Assembly (NCBI GenBank): GCA_003952965.2
Contig: CM025855.1
Span: 31,398,637-31,462,636, forward strand
DNA: 64,000 nucleotides
From: Morella rubra
Taxonomy: Eukaryota; Streptophyta; Magnoliopsida; Fagales; Myricaceae
Direction of reading: 5' to 3'
Below are positions 51,867 to 63,661 of this stretch, one piece after another. The translations under genes were made by a program, and so were the position numbers. The notes below the pieces were generated by a model. It made no database searches, had not been told where the DNA came from, and saw nothing but the letters and a program-made list of their open reading frames with translations. Each line of letters opens with the position of its first letter. Positions within the stretch are counted from its first letter, which is position 1.

Positions 51867-52511
51867 TTTGGAGACTACGGTTCTTGCTCTTCTTGGTGCA
51901 AATTATCAATATATCATCACATCCAAAGCTCGATCTTCTCCGATCAAATCTTACAAACACCACGAAGCAGCTCAAAGCCGAGCAAGATCTCGCATTTCAC
52001 TCCCATCTTGATCGCCGTTCAACCAAAACGGAAAAAATGGAATGGCACGTAAAAATGAATCACCTCCAGCACTTGAAATTACAGCCCTGAGACATACATG
52101 AGCTTGATTTACACGAATTTCACAGCCACTGACCCTGAGGAGAAAAGAAGCTTTGGGAGTTCCAAATTCCTCTTTTACTGTTTTTTCCTTTCTTGCTTTT
52201 CTTAATTTTAGCTTTTGGTTTCAGAACCCTAGAAGCGAAGGCAAGATGACCAGAATAAGAAACCCTAGGAAGGGCAGGTAAAAACCATGGACGTCGAATT
52301 AGCGGCACATCAGAGGTAGTGCTTATTGGGATTCGATTAGGAAATTCCTCATCAACCTGAAAATGTCGTAAAGCATGTGTGTGACACAGACACAGGCATA
52401 GATAAAAGCGAAACACGCAGAGAGAGCCCTTTTTCTGTATCTTCTCCTCCCTCCCTACACTTTCTTTTCTCTCTCTTATTCTTTTGTATTTTTCTTCTTT
52501 TCTACCTTTTT

Positions 52512-52519
52512 CTTTTATA
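52512..52519 (-). promoter_or_regulatory. Probable TATA box of right ArfGAP gene
   Basis: Reverse complement reads tataaaag, mirroring 3802-3809, about 650 bp upstream of the ATG at 51866. The upstream-ATG-rich leader lies between. Confidence 0.4.
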
Positions 52520-55500
52520 TCCAGAACGGTGCCGTTTCAGTTTCTTGGAACGGATGGCATGGGGACAGAGACCCTTCTTTTGGTGCAGAAAAATTCACTC
52601 TTTGAGTCTCTGACAGGCGTTGCCTTTTGGAGGGTGGTGAGAAACAAGGAAGACCAGCCTTACCACCGGCCTATCTGGCGCGTGTCCTGAAATGATAAGC
52701 AGAATGCCAGAAATTGATGGCTTATTTTGTTGTTTTCCTTTGTTCGTGAGAAGAAAAAAAAAGAGAAGAGGCTATAACGGAACGGCCGAGGGAAAGGATT
52801 GCTGACTCATATTATTATTTGTAGTATAAATTCTTTTTAATGCTAACATGCTAAATATTTTAAGACTCTTGATGTTACATAATCAAACCAAATTCAGCAA
52901 TTTAATTTTTGTTAGGATAAATCTTAAATTTTCAATACCATTATCTTTCATAAAATAGTAATAATTCTATCTACAAAATACATTTGGATTACACTTATGA
53001 ATGTTAAATGTATATAGACTAAAATCAGATAAATCGTATAAAACTTTATTGTCTAGATGAAGATTGCTTGTAAGTTATAATTTGTATCATTTGCACGACT
53101 ATAAAAATCCATAATAAGATAGTTTAATAGGACAAATTTAAGCGCGTCAAAGATTAGTAAACTCTCCCAATTTCCCAAAATTTTATTCCAAAATTTCCAT
53201 GCTTCTCGTGAGAGGAGGAGTTCGAAATACACGTGGCCAAGCGTATAGTATCAGAACTGCAGTCTATTTATAGCTTTCCTAATATATGAGACACTGCCAA
53301 ACGATGTTGCTTCTGAGAGTGCGCGTGGAGATGGCAAATCACTCTGAGAGATGCTTCTGTCACGCCTACTAAGCACTTCTGGAGTGGGGGGCCCAAACTT
53401 AGGATTTCCCTCCATTTCCTTTGCCTGACCACGAGACAGGGAGGTCACTGGCCCAGCGGTGAAAATTAAAGGAAATTGTTTTCTAATATTTCCATATTAA
53501 TGAACAACCAATACCAGTCGAATCACTGATTTTCTTCAATCTATATAAAAAGGTGAAAAAGAAAAGCGAAAGCTAGAAGAAGATAAAAATTTCTAAGTTG
53601 GACCTGCAGACTTAAATCTACTGGAGGGCTGTCCCACCTACCCCAGGCCCTTTGAGAATGCCCATGGGTCAAGTGGCCACATTATAGAGCTTACCATCAT
53701 GATTCATGGTTCGTTTATCGTCCTGGCTATATCATTGCTTAAGCAAAGACCGTGGGAAGATTTTTTATTTTTATTTTTTTCCACCGGAACTGAATGGAGA
53801 TATATAGGGTCAAGAACGAAGTATTACCATAATTCAAGGTGTATTCTTTGTATGACAACGACATTCATAAAGGTGCATTTTTTTAAATAACAATAATGTT
53901 GTGTAAGTTATAATTTTATTTTTAACTTTTAAACCGCGGTTTAGTTAGATAAGCTAGAAGTAATTTTTTTTTTGTACAATGAAAATTTGCGACTGATGGT
54001 GTCAATACTAAATCACATCCAGCCCAAACTAATTTAGGCCGAAAAATATGATTACTCTTTCAAAAGTCCAACAGTTACAACCAAACCCACGTCGCATATT
54101 TTCAAAAGAGAAAATCACTACATATGCAGCAAATAGTTACCTAACAGCCCACGATAAGCCACGGCACCACGTTCTCACCATACCCGTAGCAGATACGAAT
54201 AACCTGGAAAAAGAGAGAATATCACAGAGCACGACACTAACAAGGGACAAGAACTACTCGTTAAAATCCCGACTAGAGGAAAAGAGGGGGATGTGGGCAA
54301 AAATACTATAAAAGAGAAGTTAGTGATGAGAACAGGTAAGTGATTTCTTGTGTAATAAAATAACAAAACTCGTATAAATATGAGAGTAACTTAAGTTTCG
54401 AAGGTTCCACTCAGAATTCAGGATCCTTTATTGTTTTACAGGGGAAAGAAACGGGAAGATCAAGCTGTATTTACTGTGACGTATTGACCGTAAACCAACT
54501 GATTTATCAGCGACAATCATTATATACCGGACACAAATTGACACAGTCCAATTTAATTGTATTTGTTGGGCTTAAACATCAAATTTCATAAAGATTAGAC
54601 TGTTCATTGCCTAGTACAATTCTCAAGGAGAATCGTCCTGGTTTACAACATCAATTTCATCATCCCCAAGAATAATGCGCATAACTTTTTAGTTTCCTAT
54701 GAATGCTGCGTTCGTTTCTGCCGATATATGTATTGATACGATATAGAAGCTGGCAAGCAGCCACCGGATCAACCATGTGATCTACACAGATCAATATGGG
54801 CAACCACTTGCCACGGATGGCGTCGAAAAAAGAAGAAGAAGAAGACTAGAGAATAGAGTTGCATTGCATAGACAACCAGGAAAGAGGAAATAACTTTATG
54901 GATTAGATGGAAAGTATATAAAGAATTAAATGAGGGAATGAACTTTGACACTTTAAGATCGAGACTATGTCCTATGTCGTTCACTTTTTGACTGCTGGCA
55001 TTTGCATTTATTTTCTGTACTCTTTTCTATCACGCCTTACTTTTTTCGGGAATACATGTGTCTTTATTCCCCCCGCCTTTTCTTTGTAATATTCAAAAGA
55101 ACGCTCTACACGTAGCCAGCCCAAGTTAAATCCAGCTACCAATTAGAAACATCATTAATATACATATCAAAACGACAACTCGAGCTGGTTACCTCAAGAC
55201 ATGTCTAAACAGAAGACAACCAAATTATGCTATGTGTTTATATGCAGCTGAACTTCATTAGAATATAGTCAGAGAAGATAACTTTTTTTAGAGACAAACT
55301 TGATAGTATAATATATGGTTGGCCTAATAATATAAAAAGTTTGAGTTTGATAACTTTCGTAAACACCTTGACAACACATTAAAAAGATAAAACCTTGCAA
55401 GATTTCTCAATTATTATTTAGAATATATATTGAGGTCTCACCTCTCTAACATTTTAAGAAAATCATATATTTCAAAAAATGCATAAAAATAAGAAACCGA

Positions 55501-56307
55501 GGATATGCACCTTCGTGTAACTTTTTACTGTAATTATGAAGCACTCCAATTCGTTGTTACTACATGTGATTTTTTACTTCATCAAAATCCATTGAAAAAA
55601 GAAAAAGAAAGTGATATTTTTTAATTCATTGTTAATAGAGGTGATTTTTGACCTCATCAAAACCCATTAAAGAAAGAAAAAGAAAAAGAAAATTGGAGGT
55701 AACTCGAAGCAATAACAGCCGTGCAGAACATGGTATCTTACTTTTGGAATCTTTGGTACGATGGCCAGTTCCAGAGAGCTGGAATTGTGGGCAGTGCATC
55801 GATGAAAGTTGAGACGATACTCATGACTCTCTTTATCAGCCCAGTGGTCCAAGTATCAGCAAATAGCAAATGATGTCGGATTCAATCATACGCCACCGTC
55901 TGGCAAGAGCCTCACCTACAGAACAGAAGTGCACATTTTCTTCCTATAAATCTGTGTAGAGTCTGTAGACAATTGCAATTAACGCAAGATAGCGTGTGCT
56001 CGCAAGTAAAGACACGTGCAACGGACAGCCAAGACCGAAAGATGTACTGTGGACTAAAGAAGCAGTAGATGAACATAGTGCAATAAACTAACCGGCATTA
56101 GGAAAGAAACGAGAAGGATATTAGGAAAGTTCAAAAAGGAAAAGAGGATACCTCCGGCCGTTTGTTTACCCAATTTGTTGGGAGTCTAAAATTTCCACCA
56201 CATCAAACACATTTCATAAATCTTAATAAATTTCACACTTTACATATACACTTCACACTTTTATTAACCTCAACAAATTTTAACATTAAAAAGATTTTTA
56301 AAATTTT
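52520..56307. other. Intergenic, outer right arm
   Basis: Mirror of 1-3790. The last 140 bases (about 56170-56336, running past the arm) form an AT-rich MITE-like tract with repeated aaattttaa-type sequence that ends in aaacaaacgc. No gene supported. Confidence 0.55.
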
Positions 56308-56336
56308 AAGAATATTTTCTAAAATTTCATAAACAA

Positions 56337-56402
56337 ACGCTCCTTCACAGAAAGTGTCGACAAACAGGGACGCTCCTTCACAGAAAGGGTCGACAAACAG
56401 GG
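56337..56402 (+). repeat. Two-copy 33-bp tandem repeat
   Basis: The unit begins acgctccttcacagaaag and ends gtcgacaaacaggg. The copies at 56337-56369 and 56370-56402 differ at one base (agtgtc against agggtc). It directly follows the AT-rich tract in which the visible palindrome match stops. Confidence 0.9.
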
Positions 56403-57459
56403 ACACCTCGTAGAAACGATGAACTAAAGTAAGACATTGGTCTTGCTTTTCCTCCTGGGATCAAAGAAGTTGCTTTTTTGTTTAGTTTAATCTCCTAATT
56501 CCCGCTAAACCCGGCCGGCAGTATGCTACTTTTAGTTTAATCTCATAATCACCGCGCAGTATTTGACAGTTAATTAGACTGTAAACTCACTTACCAAGGC
56601 AGAGATAGCAAAATCTTGATTTCAATGCAATCAGGCTCCGGAATTGTTAAGTATCGACTATATTATTTTTAAGGTAAAATAATAAGGAAATTAAATTCAC
56701 GAATTCTCATTAATAGGCTCTTCAAATAGAAATATGGATTATATTATTTTAAATGCAAAACGCTAAGAGAAAATGTGGTTATCGATATATTGGTTTTAAT
56801 TATAAATACAAAAAAAAATAATATCAACCGTTTGATTTGGAAGGATGGCAGTGATGGTCGATTATGAGTAGTGATAATTAGTAACTTATGCTATATCATA
56901 TTTGGATTGATATTCTCTGTAATTTGTTGTTCGAATTTAATAGTTCAATTCAGAGAGAATTAATAATTATTAAATATTATAGAACTTGTGAGTTGTGTTT
57001 ATTTTTATTTGAATTACACCATCAATTCTAAAACAAATAGGAGAATTTGATGTATCTGTTTCCTTTTATTTCTAAGAAATTAGCACATGGTATTTATTTA
57101 ATTTTTTATCGGATAGCAAATGGTATCCAAATAACGGCTACTACCGAACAGAGGGAAAATGAATTATAGGCTTGGGTTAAATATGATCAAAATACCCACA
57201 AGAGTGGATTAACATCCCTAGAACGAATGAGGCCCAAAAAAGGCTGTGAACCAGTCCAGGCAAACTTGTGGAGCCATAAAAAACAAAAGAGGTACAATCC
57301 CACTCTAGATAAAAGCCTCCTAAGCCCAATAAAGGTGGCCCAAAATTCAAATTACCACAACACCCCGCAAAACTGTAAGATGTGCCCCAAGGCGGTGCAG
57401 TGGTGCGTCTGCCTTCTTTAAAGGATCATCCCCACCGAAACGGAAAATCTCAAATTCAA
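56403..57459. other. Intergenic upstream of TSSC4-like gene
   Basis: AT-rich DNA with no supported gene. The final 250 bases are less AT-rich and are the likely promoter and leader of the gene starting at 57460. Confidence 0.55.
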
Positions 57460-59645
57460 ATGGCGTCTTCAGAGTCCATGGACGACAGCTTCCGAGGTCG
57501 AGTGGAGAAGGTCTTTGGATCCCTTGCTTCGACGAAATCCTTGGCTCCGGAATCTTCGATGTGGTCCCTCACGGACGAAGAGGTCGAACGAAGGGAGTGG
57601 AGGCGGGGAAAGGACACCTCTGATCGCGAGGACATGCCGTGTTCGTCGTCATTCGATGAGTTCCTGAAGAAGGAAAAGAGATATTTGCGAAGGAATCTTC
57701 GTAGAGAACTCGAAGAAGGTCGCGATGACCTTGACGATGACGATGGCGGCGATGAGCAGTCGGATCGATCGTTTAGAGGAGGCAACGACGAAAGAGACGA
57801 ATGGGAAATCAGATCTTCCATCGGCTTAGACTCCACTCTCGACCACGAGGTATTTAATTTTATATTGTTCTTAGAATTATCTCAGCCTCTTTTTGTTCTA
57901 GGTTGTGAATTCTGAAGCATTTACTTAAAATTAAGCTCTTCTGAGTTGGTTAGCAAAATCCAGAAAATCTAGAGGGTCCTAATCGTACAAGGATGTGTGT
58001 TGGAACTGAGGAATTAATGCATGGTGCAATTTGAGAGTGCGACAGAGATATATCCTTTTATAAACTTATGACGGAGATGTAGAGTTATGAAAACTTTGTT
58101 AAATTAGAGATCTTAGTATTCAAACAAACAAAGAAGGCGACGGTTATTAAGCGCGGCGAGATCTTCATAATTCAACATATGGAGAGGGATTCAACAGCGA
58201 TGTATTTCGTATATTGTTCACTAGGCTTGAGTTATAGTTAATGACCTAAAGATTACACAATAACAACACTACTAAAGCAATGATAACGGGCTTACTTTCT
58301 CAGAGAATTTAGGGGGAAAATGAAGATTGTAGTTTGAAAACATGTTCAAATGGATGAAATAGCTAGTCGTACCTGAGCCTGTAGAATATTGAGGGTCTGA
58401 GGATTTTTAGGACCCGAGCATTCTACTCATAGGGAGTGACATTCGTGTTAATTTATTTGTGTTTTTTTTTTTTTTTTGTGGGGGGGGGGGGGGGTAAATC
58501 ATGTTAATGTTTACCTAACATAACAGCAAGAGCTTGTGTTTACGTTAGTTCAAAAGATAATTGTAGTGCACATGGTCAGTTGGACAAAGGTCATGTATAG
58601 TTTTTCCAATTTGAGTGCTTACTGGACATAGAAATATGGTTTATATGGAACTAGGTTTGCGTTCTGATTACTTGTGCTCTGCCAAAGGAGGTAGACTCTT
58701 TTTGTTTCTCTTATTTTATTGGAACTGGTGCAGGAAGAGGAAGATGAATATGACAAAGTGGCTACGGGCAGGGAAAATGCTGGTGATCGCTTGTTTATGG
58801 GAGATGTCACTCATCATGGATCTTATTTGAACGCTCACAATGTGCTTCCTAGTTCCTTACATGGCACCACTGAGGATATGCGCGCAAATCATGTGGCTGC
58901 CATAATTAGGCTAAACGAAGACGAAGCTGAAGCTCAAAAGAACGATTCTGTTCATGTTCATGACCCAGAAGTTAAGGAGCAGCATGTTGAAGCAGCTAAA
59001 GACTGTAATCAGCTGAGGCCTATATTGAAGAGGAAGGACAATAATGCTGTTTCCAGGCCACAGAAACGTGTCAGGTTCGACCCTGGTTGCAAATATGATT
59101 CAGAAGATGCATTAGAAAAGTCTCTGGGTAACCCCTTGAGCGAGGCTACAGTTTCAGATGATGAATCTCTGATAGCCCACCATGCTTCTAGCGTCCCAGA
59201 TTATTTGCTAAATCCTTCCAGATATACACGGTATAGTTTTGATTCAACTAGTGAGTTCGATGAAGAATCTAATGCTCAAGCGTGTATGGACTTCCTAAGT
59301 CAGGTAAAAATGTCAGAGCAATCAAAGTCAGGGTTTGAGTCTGCAGAATATTCAGCCAATCTACCAAAGTCCATAACCTTTATTCCGAAGAAAAAGGCTA
59401 GGGATGCCAAAGCAGTTAGTGAGGGCGAGGAGGTGTTAAAGCAAAACGAGGAAGAAGACCACAAACAGTCCTTGCATGGAACTGGCTTTCCTGTAGGAAT
59501 TGCAGCTGGGGAAGCCCAACATGAAGTTAGTGCCATGGAAGAGGAAGAGGCAGAAATAAATGTAGCAGCAGGTAGAAGTGCCAGTTTCCAAAAACCTGGT
59601 CGGAGCTATCGGACAAAACCGAGGTCAGATGACCATGAGTTTTAA
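57460..59645 (+). CDS. TSSC4-family protein (U5 snRNP assembly factor type)
   Basis: Two exons, 57460-57849 and 58734-59645, encode 433 residues. The ATG at 57460 was chosen because MASSESMDDSFRGRVEKVFG is the conserved N-terminus; the frame is open further upstream but without an ATG that fits. The protein is very acidic and charged, probably largely disordered. Family marks are the N-terminal DSFRGRVEKVFGSL and the later VPDYLLNPSRYTRYS (about 284-298), which matches the VPDY-x-HP-x-RWT-x-YS core of human TSSC4. In animals TSSC4 binds PRPF8 and helps assemble the U5 and tri-snRNP in the nucleus. The plant role is inferred. A basic KRVRF at 241-245 could be a protein phosphatase 1 docking site. 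The intron holds a T16 run next to a G15 run (58462-58494), hard to sequence. It converges on the ASR3-like gene. Confidence 0.75.
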
Positions 59646-61078
59646 GGCTATCCAAAATTCCGGACAGCCCGAGTGATGGTACATGTTAGATTTACCTTGT
59701 GGATCCTGTTTTGTCACTTAAGCTTGGTAACTGATTGTCTTGTTTTAATCATAGCATAATGAGATCAATGACACCATTAGCTTGGTGTTAAGTTTCAAAA
59801 CTCATGCCATTGGTTCAAATCCTATAACTAGTGTGTAAGAATGCTGCAGTCCATTACAGTTCGTATCTATGGATTAATTGCCTGTATGCATGTAACTTTC
59901 CTTTTTCCTCCCAAATTCCCAATCAATCATATATTTCGCGAGGGACTTCTGGTTTGGCAACTACGCAAATGTATGCATGGTTGTCTTCCAGAGGACATTT
60001 GTACAATCCGTTCCCTTGTATGTTCTTCGCCACATCTTAGATAAATAGAAGCTCTGGGTGCCCTTGATGTGTTCATGTTCCAGCCAAGATCTTGTTGATT
60101 ATAAGTTTTCTATATTGAACGATGTCATATGTTCAGCCAGAGGAATTAAGGTTATGGAGATTAACTACGGTATAGATGGGAGAGAAAATATATTGTACTC
60201 GAGGGTTTACATGAGTATCAATTGCGATTATGAGAGGGCTTTTTTGTATTTAGATGTTTTTTGTTCAATTTTCCATATATTTGGTTTCCCTTTTTCAAGA
60301 TTGATAAAAATCATGTGAACTATGATTCAATTTGGCTATATTAAAAAAAGACACAGTCGTGCTGATTTATGCCAAAATTAAATAAGTCTATAAATTTTAA
60401 AAAATCTATCAAATTAGTTTAGGTTTAAAATCTATTAAGATTTTAGTAGATTAATTTGACAAATTTTAAAGTTTGTGGATTATCGGACGAAGGTTGTCCT
60501 TTTTCTTTTTTTTTTTTAACTTAATGTCAAAATTTAATAAATTTGGCCTTTCACTCCAATCCTTTGGGTCACCACTATTATCATCCTAGTTTTCACATCC
60601 ATGCCCGTACACTAACATTCGTTGTGTGTTAAACCATTTTTTGCACCCATTGTCTACAACCTAAAATGTAAACATTTGTTTCCGTTTAAGCAGTTATCAT
60701 ATGACACTTGGCTTATACAGCTTATTGTAATCAATAAGCTGTACAATGGAACATTAAGAAGGGGAATATCCATGTAAAATTTGGAGCTGTACAACAGAAA
60801 ATAAGCAGAAAATGTCGTAATCCTTTGAAATTTCTATCATTTGTATGTGTGTAATGTATGGAATCAAAAATGCAGTAATAAGCCACTGAAGTGGCAAATA
60901 AGAAAATTTATAAAGAAAGTAAAGAAAAATCAAGAAAAGCATATACGAATGCCATATTGATTGTCATCTAGGGATAAATAATTGAATCTCATGCGCTCGA
61001 ATTCCTCAGCTTCCACTATTTTCTATGGGTGGTGGAGAGAACTTTCGTTATGTACACTGTGTTTGGGCTTCCCTTTCG
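59646..61078. other. Intergenic between convergent TSSC4-like and ASR3-like genes
   Basis: Contains the two 3' UTRs and AT-rich DNA between. Around 60390-60540 an imperfect inverted repeat of aaattttaaa and taaaatctatta-type sequence suggests a degraded MITE. Small open frames (for example 60058-60318) show no recognisable domain. Confidence 0.5.
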
Positions 61079-63661
61079 CTACAACTTATCTGCAATTCTT
61101 CCTAAAGCATCTGCAAGCTTATTAAGAACACCAATCAAACTACTAGAATCATCTTTCCGCTGTTCTCGATCCAGTTGGAAATTCGCATTCTGTGCTTCAA
61201 GTTGTGAGCTCAGCAATTTTCCATTTTTTTCCAGTACATCAACCAACTGATTCTGCAGACTAATTGTTTCCTCGTCCTCTTCTGTTGCAAACCTTCTTCG
61301 CTTCCGTCCCTCTTGCGAAGTAGATCCAATCTCAGGATTCAAAGGGGGCGGTTTCTCATTTGTTGTACCTATACAGGGAAAACAGCGCCTGAGCAAGATA
61401 TATTTTCTTCTACTATCATCAAAGTTTGTCTCATCATTTGTGTCCATAAGGTTTTCTTATCATACTGTGACAGATACATAACAAGGATATACAAGCAAGC
61501 AGAGCTCCACACAACAGAAAAGTGTACTCTCTCACCTATAATAGAGAGCAAACCATGTGGTCTAAAGCATAAGCCAACCAGCGAAGCATGAAAGAACGAG
61601 ACTGGCGGATTAGATGGATGGTGCTGGATGACATGTGATGACGGGTTTATGATTTCGATAGAATTCGAAATAGCTAAGAACAACTGTCTAGACTCGAGCA
61701 TCTCTTGAATATTCTTGCTTAATTGACAAATTTCATTGTCTCGGATCCACAAGATGGCGACAAGATGGTGCTATACTTATGACGATGTAACAATTTAACA
61801 CAGCACAAGCACATGGAAGTATATCCTTAAAATCTCACAAGATTATCAACTGGAGAAAGCAATAGTTTCACAACGCAGACTAGTCCTGAATCAACTAGCT
61901 TGCCTGGATGTAGCGATCACTTCCAAAGATACATACAAACCGAAGCTTAAAACCTGTTGGAAGTTCAAAACCTGATTTACTAGTTCAGATCCCAAAGAGG
62001 GGGGTTATACTTGCGCAGTTATGGGTTTCAGCTACTTCTAAAAGTCTCCAACTTCAACAAAAATATCAAACTCACATTCATACGTGACCAGACCTTCAAT
62101 TACAAGATAAAATCCACAGCAAGACACCTTTTCCAGGGCCATATTTAAAGAGTTCATTACGCCAAGCAGGGTAAAAGCTCCCATCCTGGATTGTCATCTC
62201 GGCATTAGGCTTCTGCTTGGAACCTAGAATCCACGCTATATCTTATATATTCAGTTTCCAATATGTTTATGTTGTTGGTTTGATAACATGCTTCACTCAG
62301 CTGATCAGTAAATTATCATAGTCAACAATCTCTGGTACCCTTTTTTTTTCTTTTTTGTTTTTTGCTGCAACTATCTCTGGTTACTTTTTCCAACACACGG
62401 TTTAGAACATAATCCTATTAGTAAATACTCTGTGCCATTTCAACCGAACATCTGGACAAGTGAAGCCTAAATTGAGTGTGAATTAGAGTCGGACCGAAGT
62501 TTGTCCAACAAAGTCAACATTGTTGTTAAATACGAAAACCATTTTGACATTCTCTCTCTCTCTCTCTCTCTAAAAAAGATATTTACCTTGACCCTGAAAG
62601 CCTCGTAGTACTGGTTGATACTGCTTCTCTGTGCAACAAAAGCCAATTGAAAACAAGTGAAAATATCAGAGAAAGTTTTTCCAAGAGAATTAAGCATTTC
62701 TTCTCCACCCCCCCAACCCCCACCAACCACATACTTTCTTTCAGTAAAGAACCTTCCCCAAAACAGAAACAAAAAGAAGATACAGAGATATTGAACAATC
62801 ACAATAAAAATGAACTTCTACCCTTCAGAGAAGCCACGCAGGTATATACTTTCTGCAAACACAAATTCATTGATTCCACAAAACCATTAAGAATTCAGAG
62901 CACCCGCACCCAGCAACAAATTATTCTCAAAAGACACCCTTTTTCACGTAAAAGCCTTCAAACTACAAATTACCTGAAATTGGTATCGGAGCATGAACAG
63001 GAGCCTCCACCTTCTCGGGGCTCCGACCCGATTCTTCCTGCTCGAAATCCGAGAACAAACCGTCCTCCGCTGCGCTCCGCCCGGTATCAATCAACCCGCC
63101 CCCCTCATCCGCGTCCTCAGTCGCAGGACAAGGACCCGCAGCCGGAGCAAGAGCCAAAGCAAGACCAGGAGTCTCCGGAGCCCCAGCCGACCCGGAATCC
63201 AGGATATCATAAACCTCCTTGTCAAAAAACCCCGGCAGCTTCCTCTCCCTCCTCAAATCATTCCTCATCACCCAGAACGAGTCCGTTTCTTCCTTCACCT
63301 GAGACTCCCATTCCTTGATCTTCTTGTAGTCTCCGGCCAGATTGCTCCACCTTTTTCGGCACTGAACCGGTCCCCGGTTCACCCCGTGTCGCTTACAGTA
63401 CGACGATACAGAGGCCCACTTGGGCTCCACCTGGCCCGAACCGAACGGCAAGCCGGCGGTCCGGCCCCTCCTCGCCCTTGTCTCCGCAACCCGCTTTCCC
63501 TGTATGAGCACCAGAATCTCCTGCCTCGTCCACCGGGGAAGTCTCGGCGTTTTGTCTCCGTCAACGGACGCTGGCCTGGCCTCAACGCCGTTAGTGACGC
63601 CGTCCGTCTCGCCATCAACACCGTTTTGAGAGAGGCTTATTAATTGCTGCTCTAAAGCCAT
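61079..63661 (-). CDS. ASR3: ASR3-like trihelix transcriptional repressor
   Basis: Three exons (62974-63661, 62587-62628, 61079-61368) give 339 residues. The start MALEQQ at 63661 matches Arabidopsis ASR3. The trihelix DNA-binding domain spans about 42-150, with RLPRWTRQEILVLIQGKR, WASVSSYCKRHGVNRG and CRKRWSNLAGDYKKIKEWE almost as in ASR3. An LALAL sequence (167-171) is an EAR repressor motif, and T164-P and S214-P sites around it are possible MAP-kinase targets. In Arabidopsis MPK4 phosphorylates ASR3, which then represses flg22-induced immune genes. A basic GRKRRR stretch (likely nuclear localisation) and a C-terminal coiled coil follow, ending KLADALGRIADKL as in the family. The 42-nt middle exon is very short. 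It acts in the nucleus. A closely related trihelix gene of the same clade is the only alternative. Confidence 0.9.
62551..62571 (+). repeat. (TC)n microsatellite in ASR3-like intron
   Basis: A 21-base TC run, 15 bases inside the second intron from the donor of the 42-nt exon. On the coding strand it is GA-rich. Confidence 0.9.

Larger units (their letters stand above)
28645..56307 (-). repeat. Right arm of the giant inverted repeat
   Basis: This is the reverse-complement copy of 1-27804, beginning at ggaaaataagtata and still matching at 56307, where the window start runs out. It is about 141 bp shorter than the left arm. Most of that comes from the 155-bp duplication and replacement patch in the left ArfGAP gene. 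Other differences are scattered single-base changes, homopolymer and microsatellite length changes and a few short indels. That is the level expected between alleles or very young duplicates, although I did not compute a percentage. The CORYNE coding exons translate identically in the two arms. Confidence 0.97.

Noticed and set aside
58462-58494. T16 then G15 homopolymer run
   Set aside because: Lies in an intron; more likely a sequencing-difficult tract than a functional element. Its exact length should not be trusted.
61369-61752. Open frame of about 127 codons on the minus strand within ASR3-like intron 2
   Set aside because: It lies wholly inside an intron and its stop overlaps the exon 3 acceptor. 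It shows no family motif, and the three-exon model gives a full ASR3-like protein without it.
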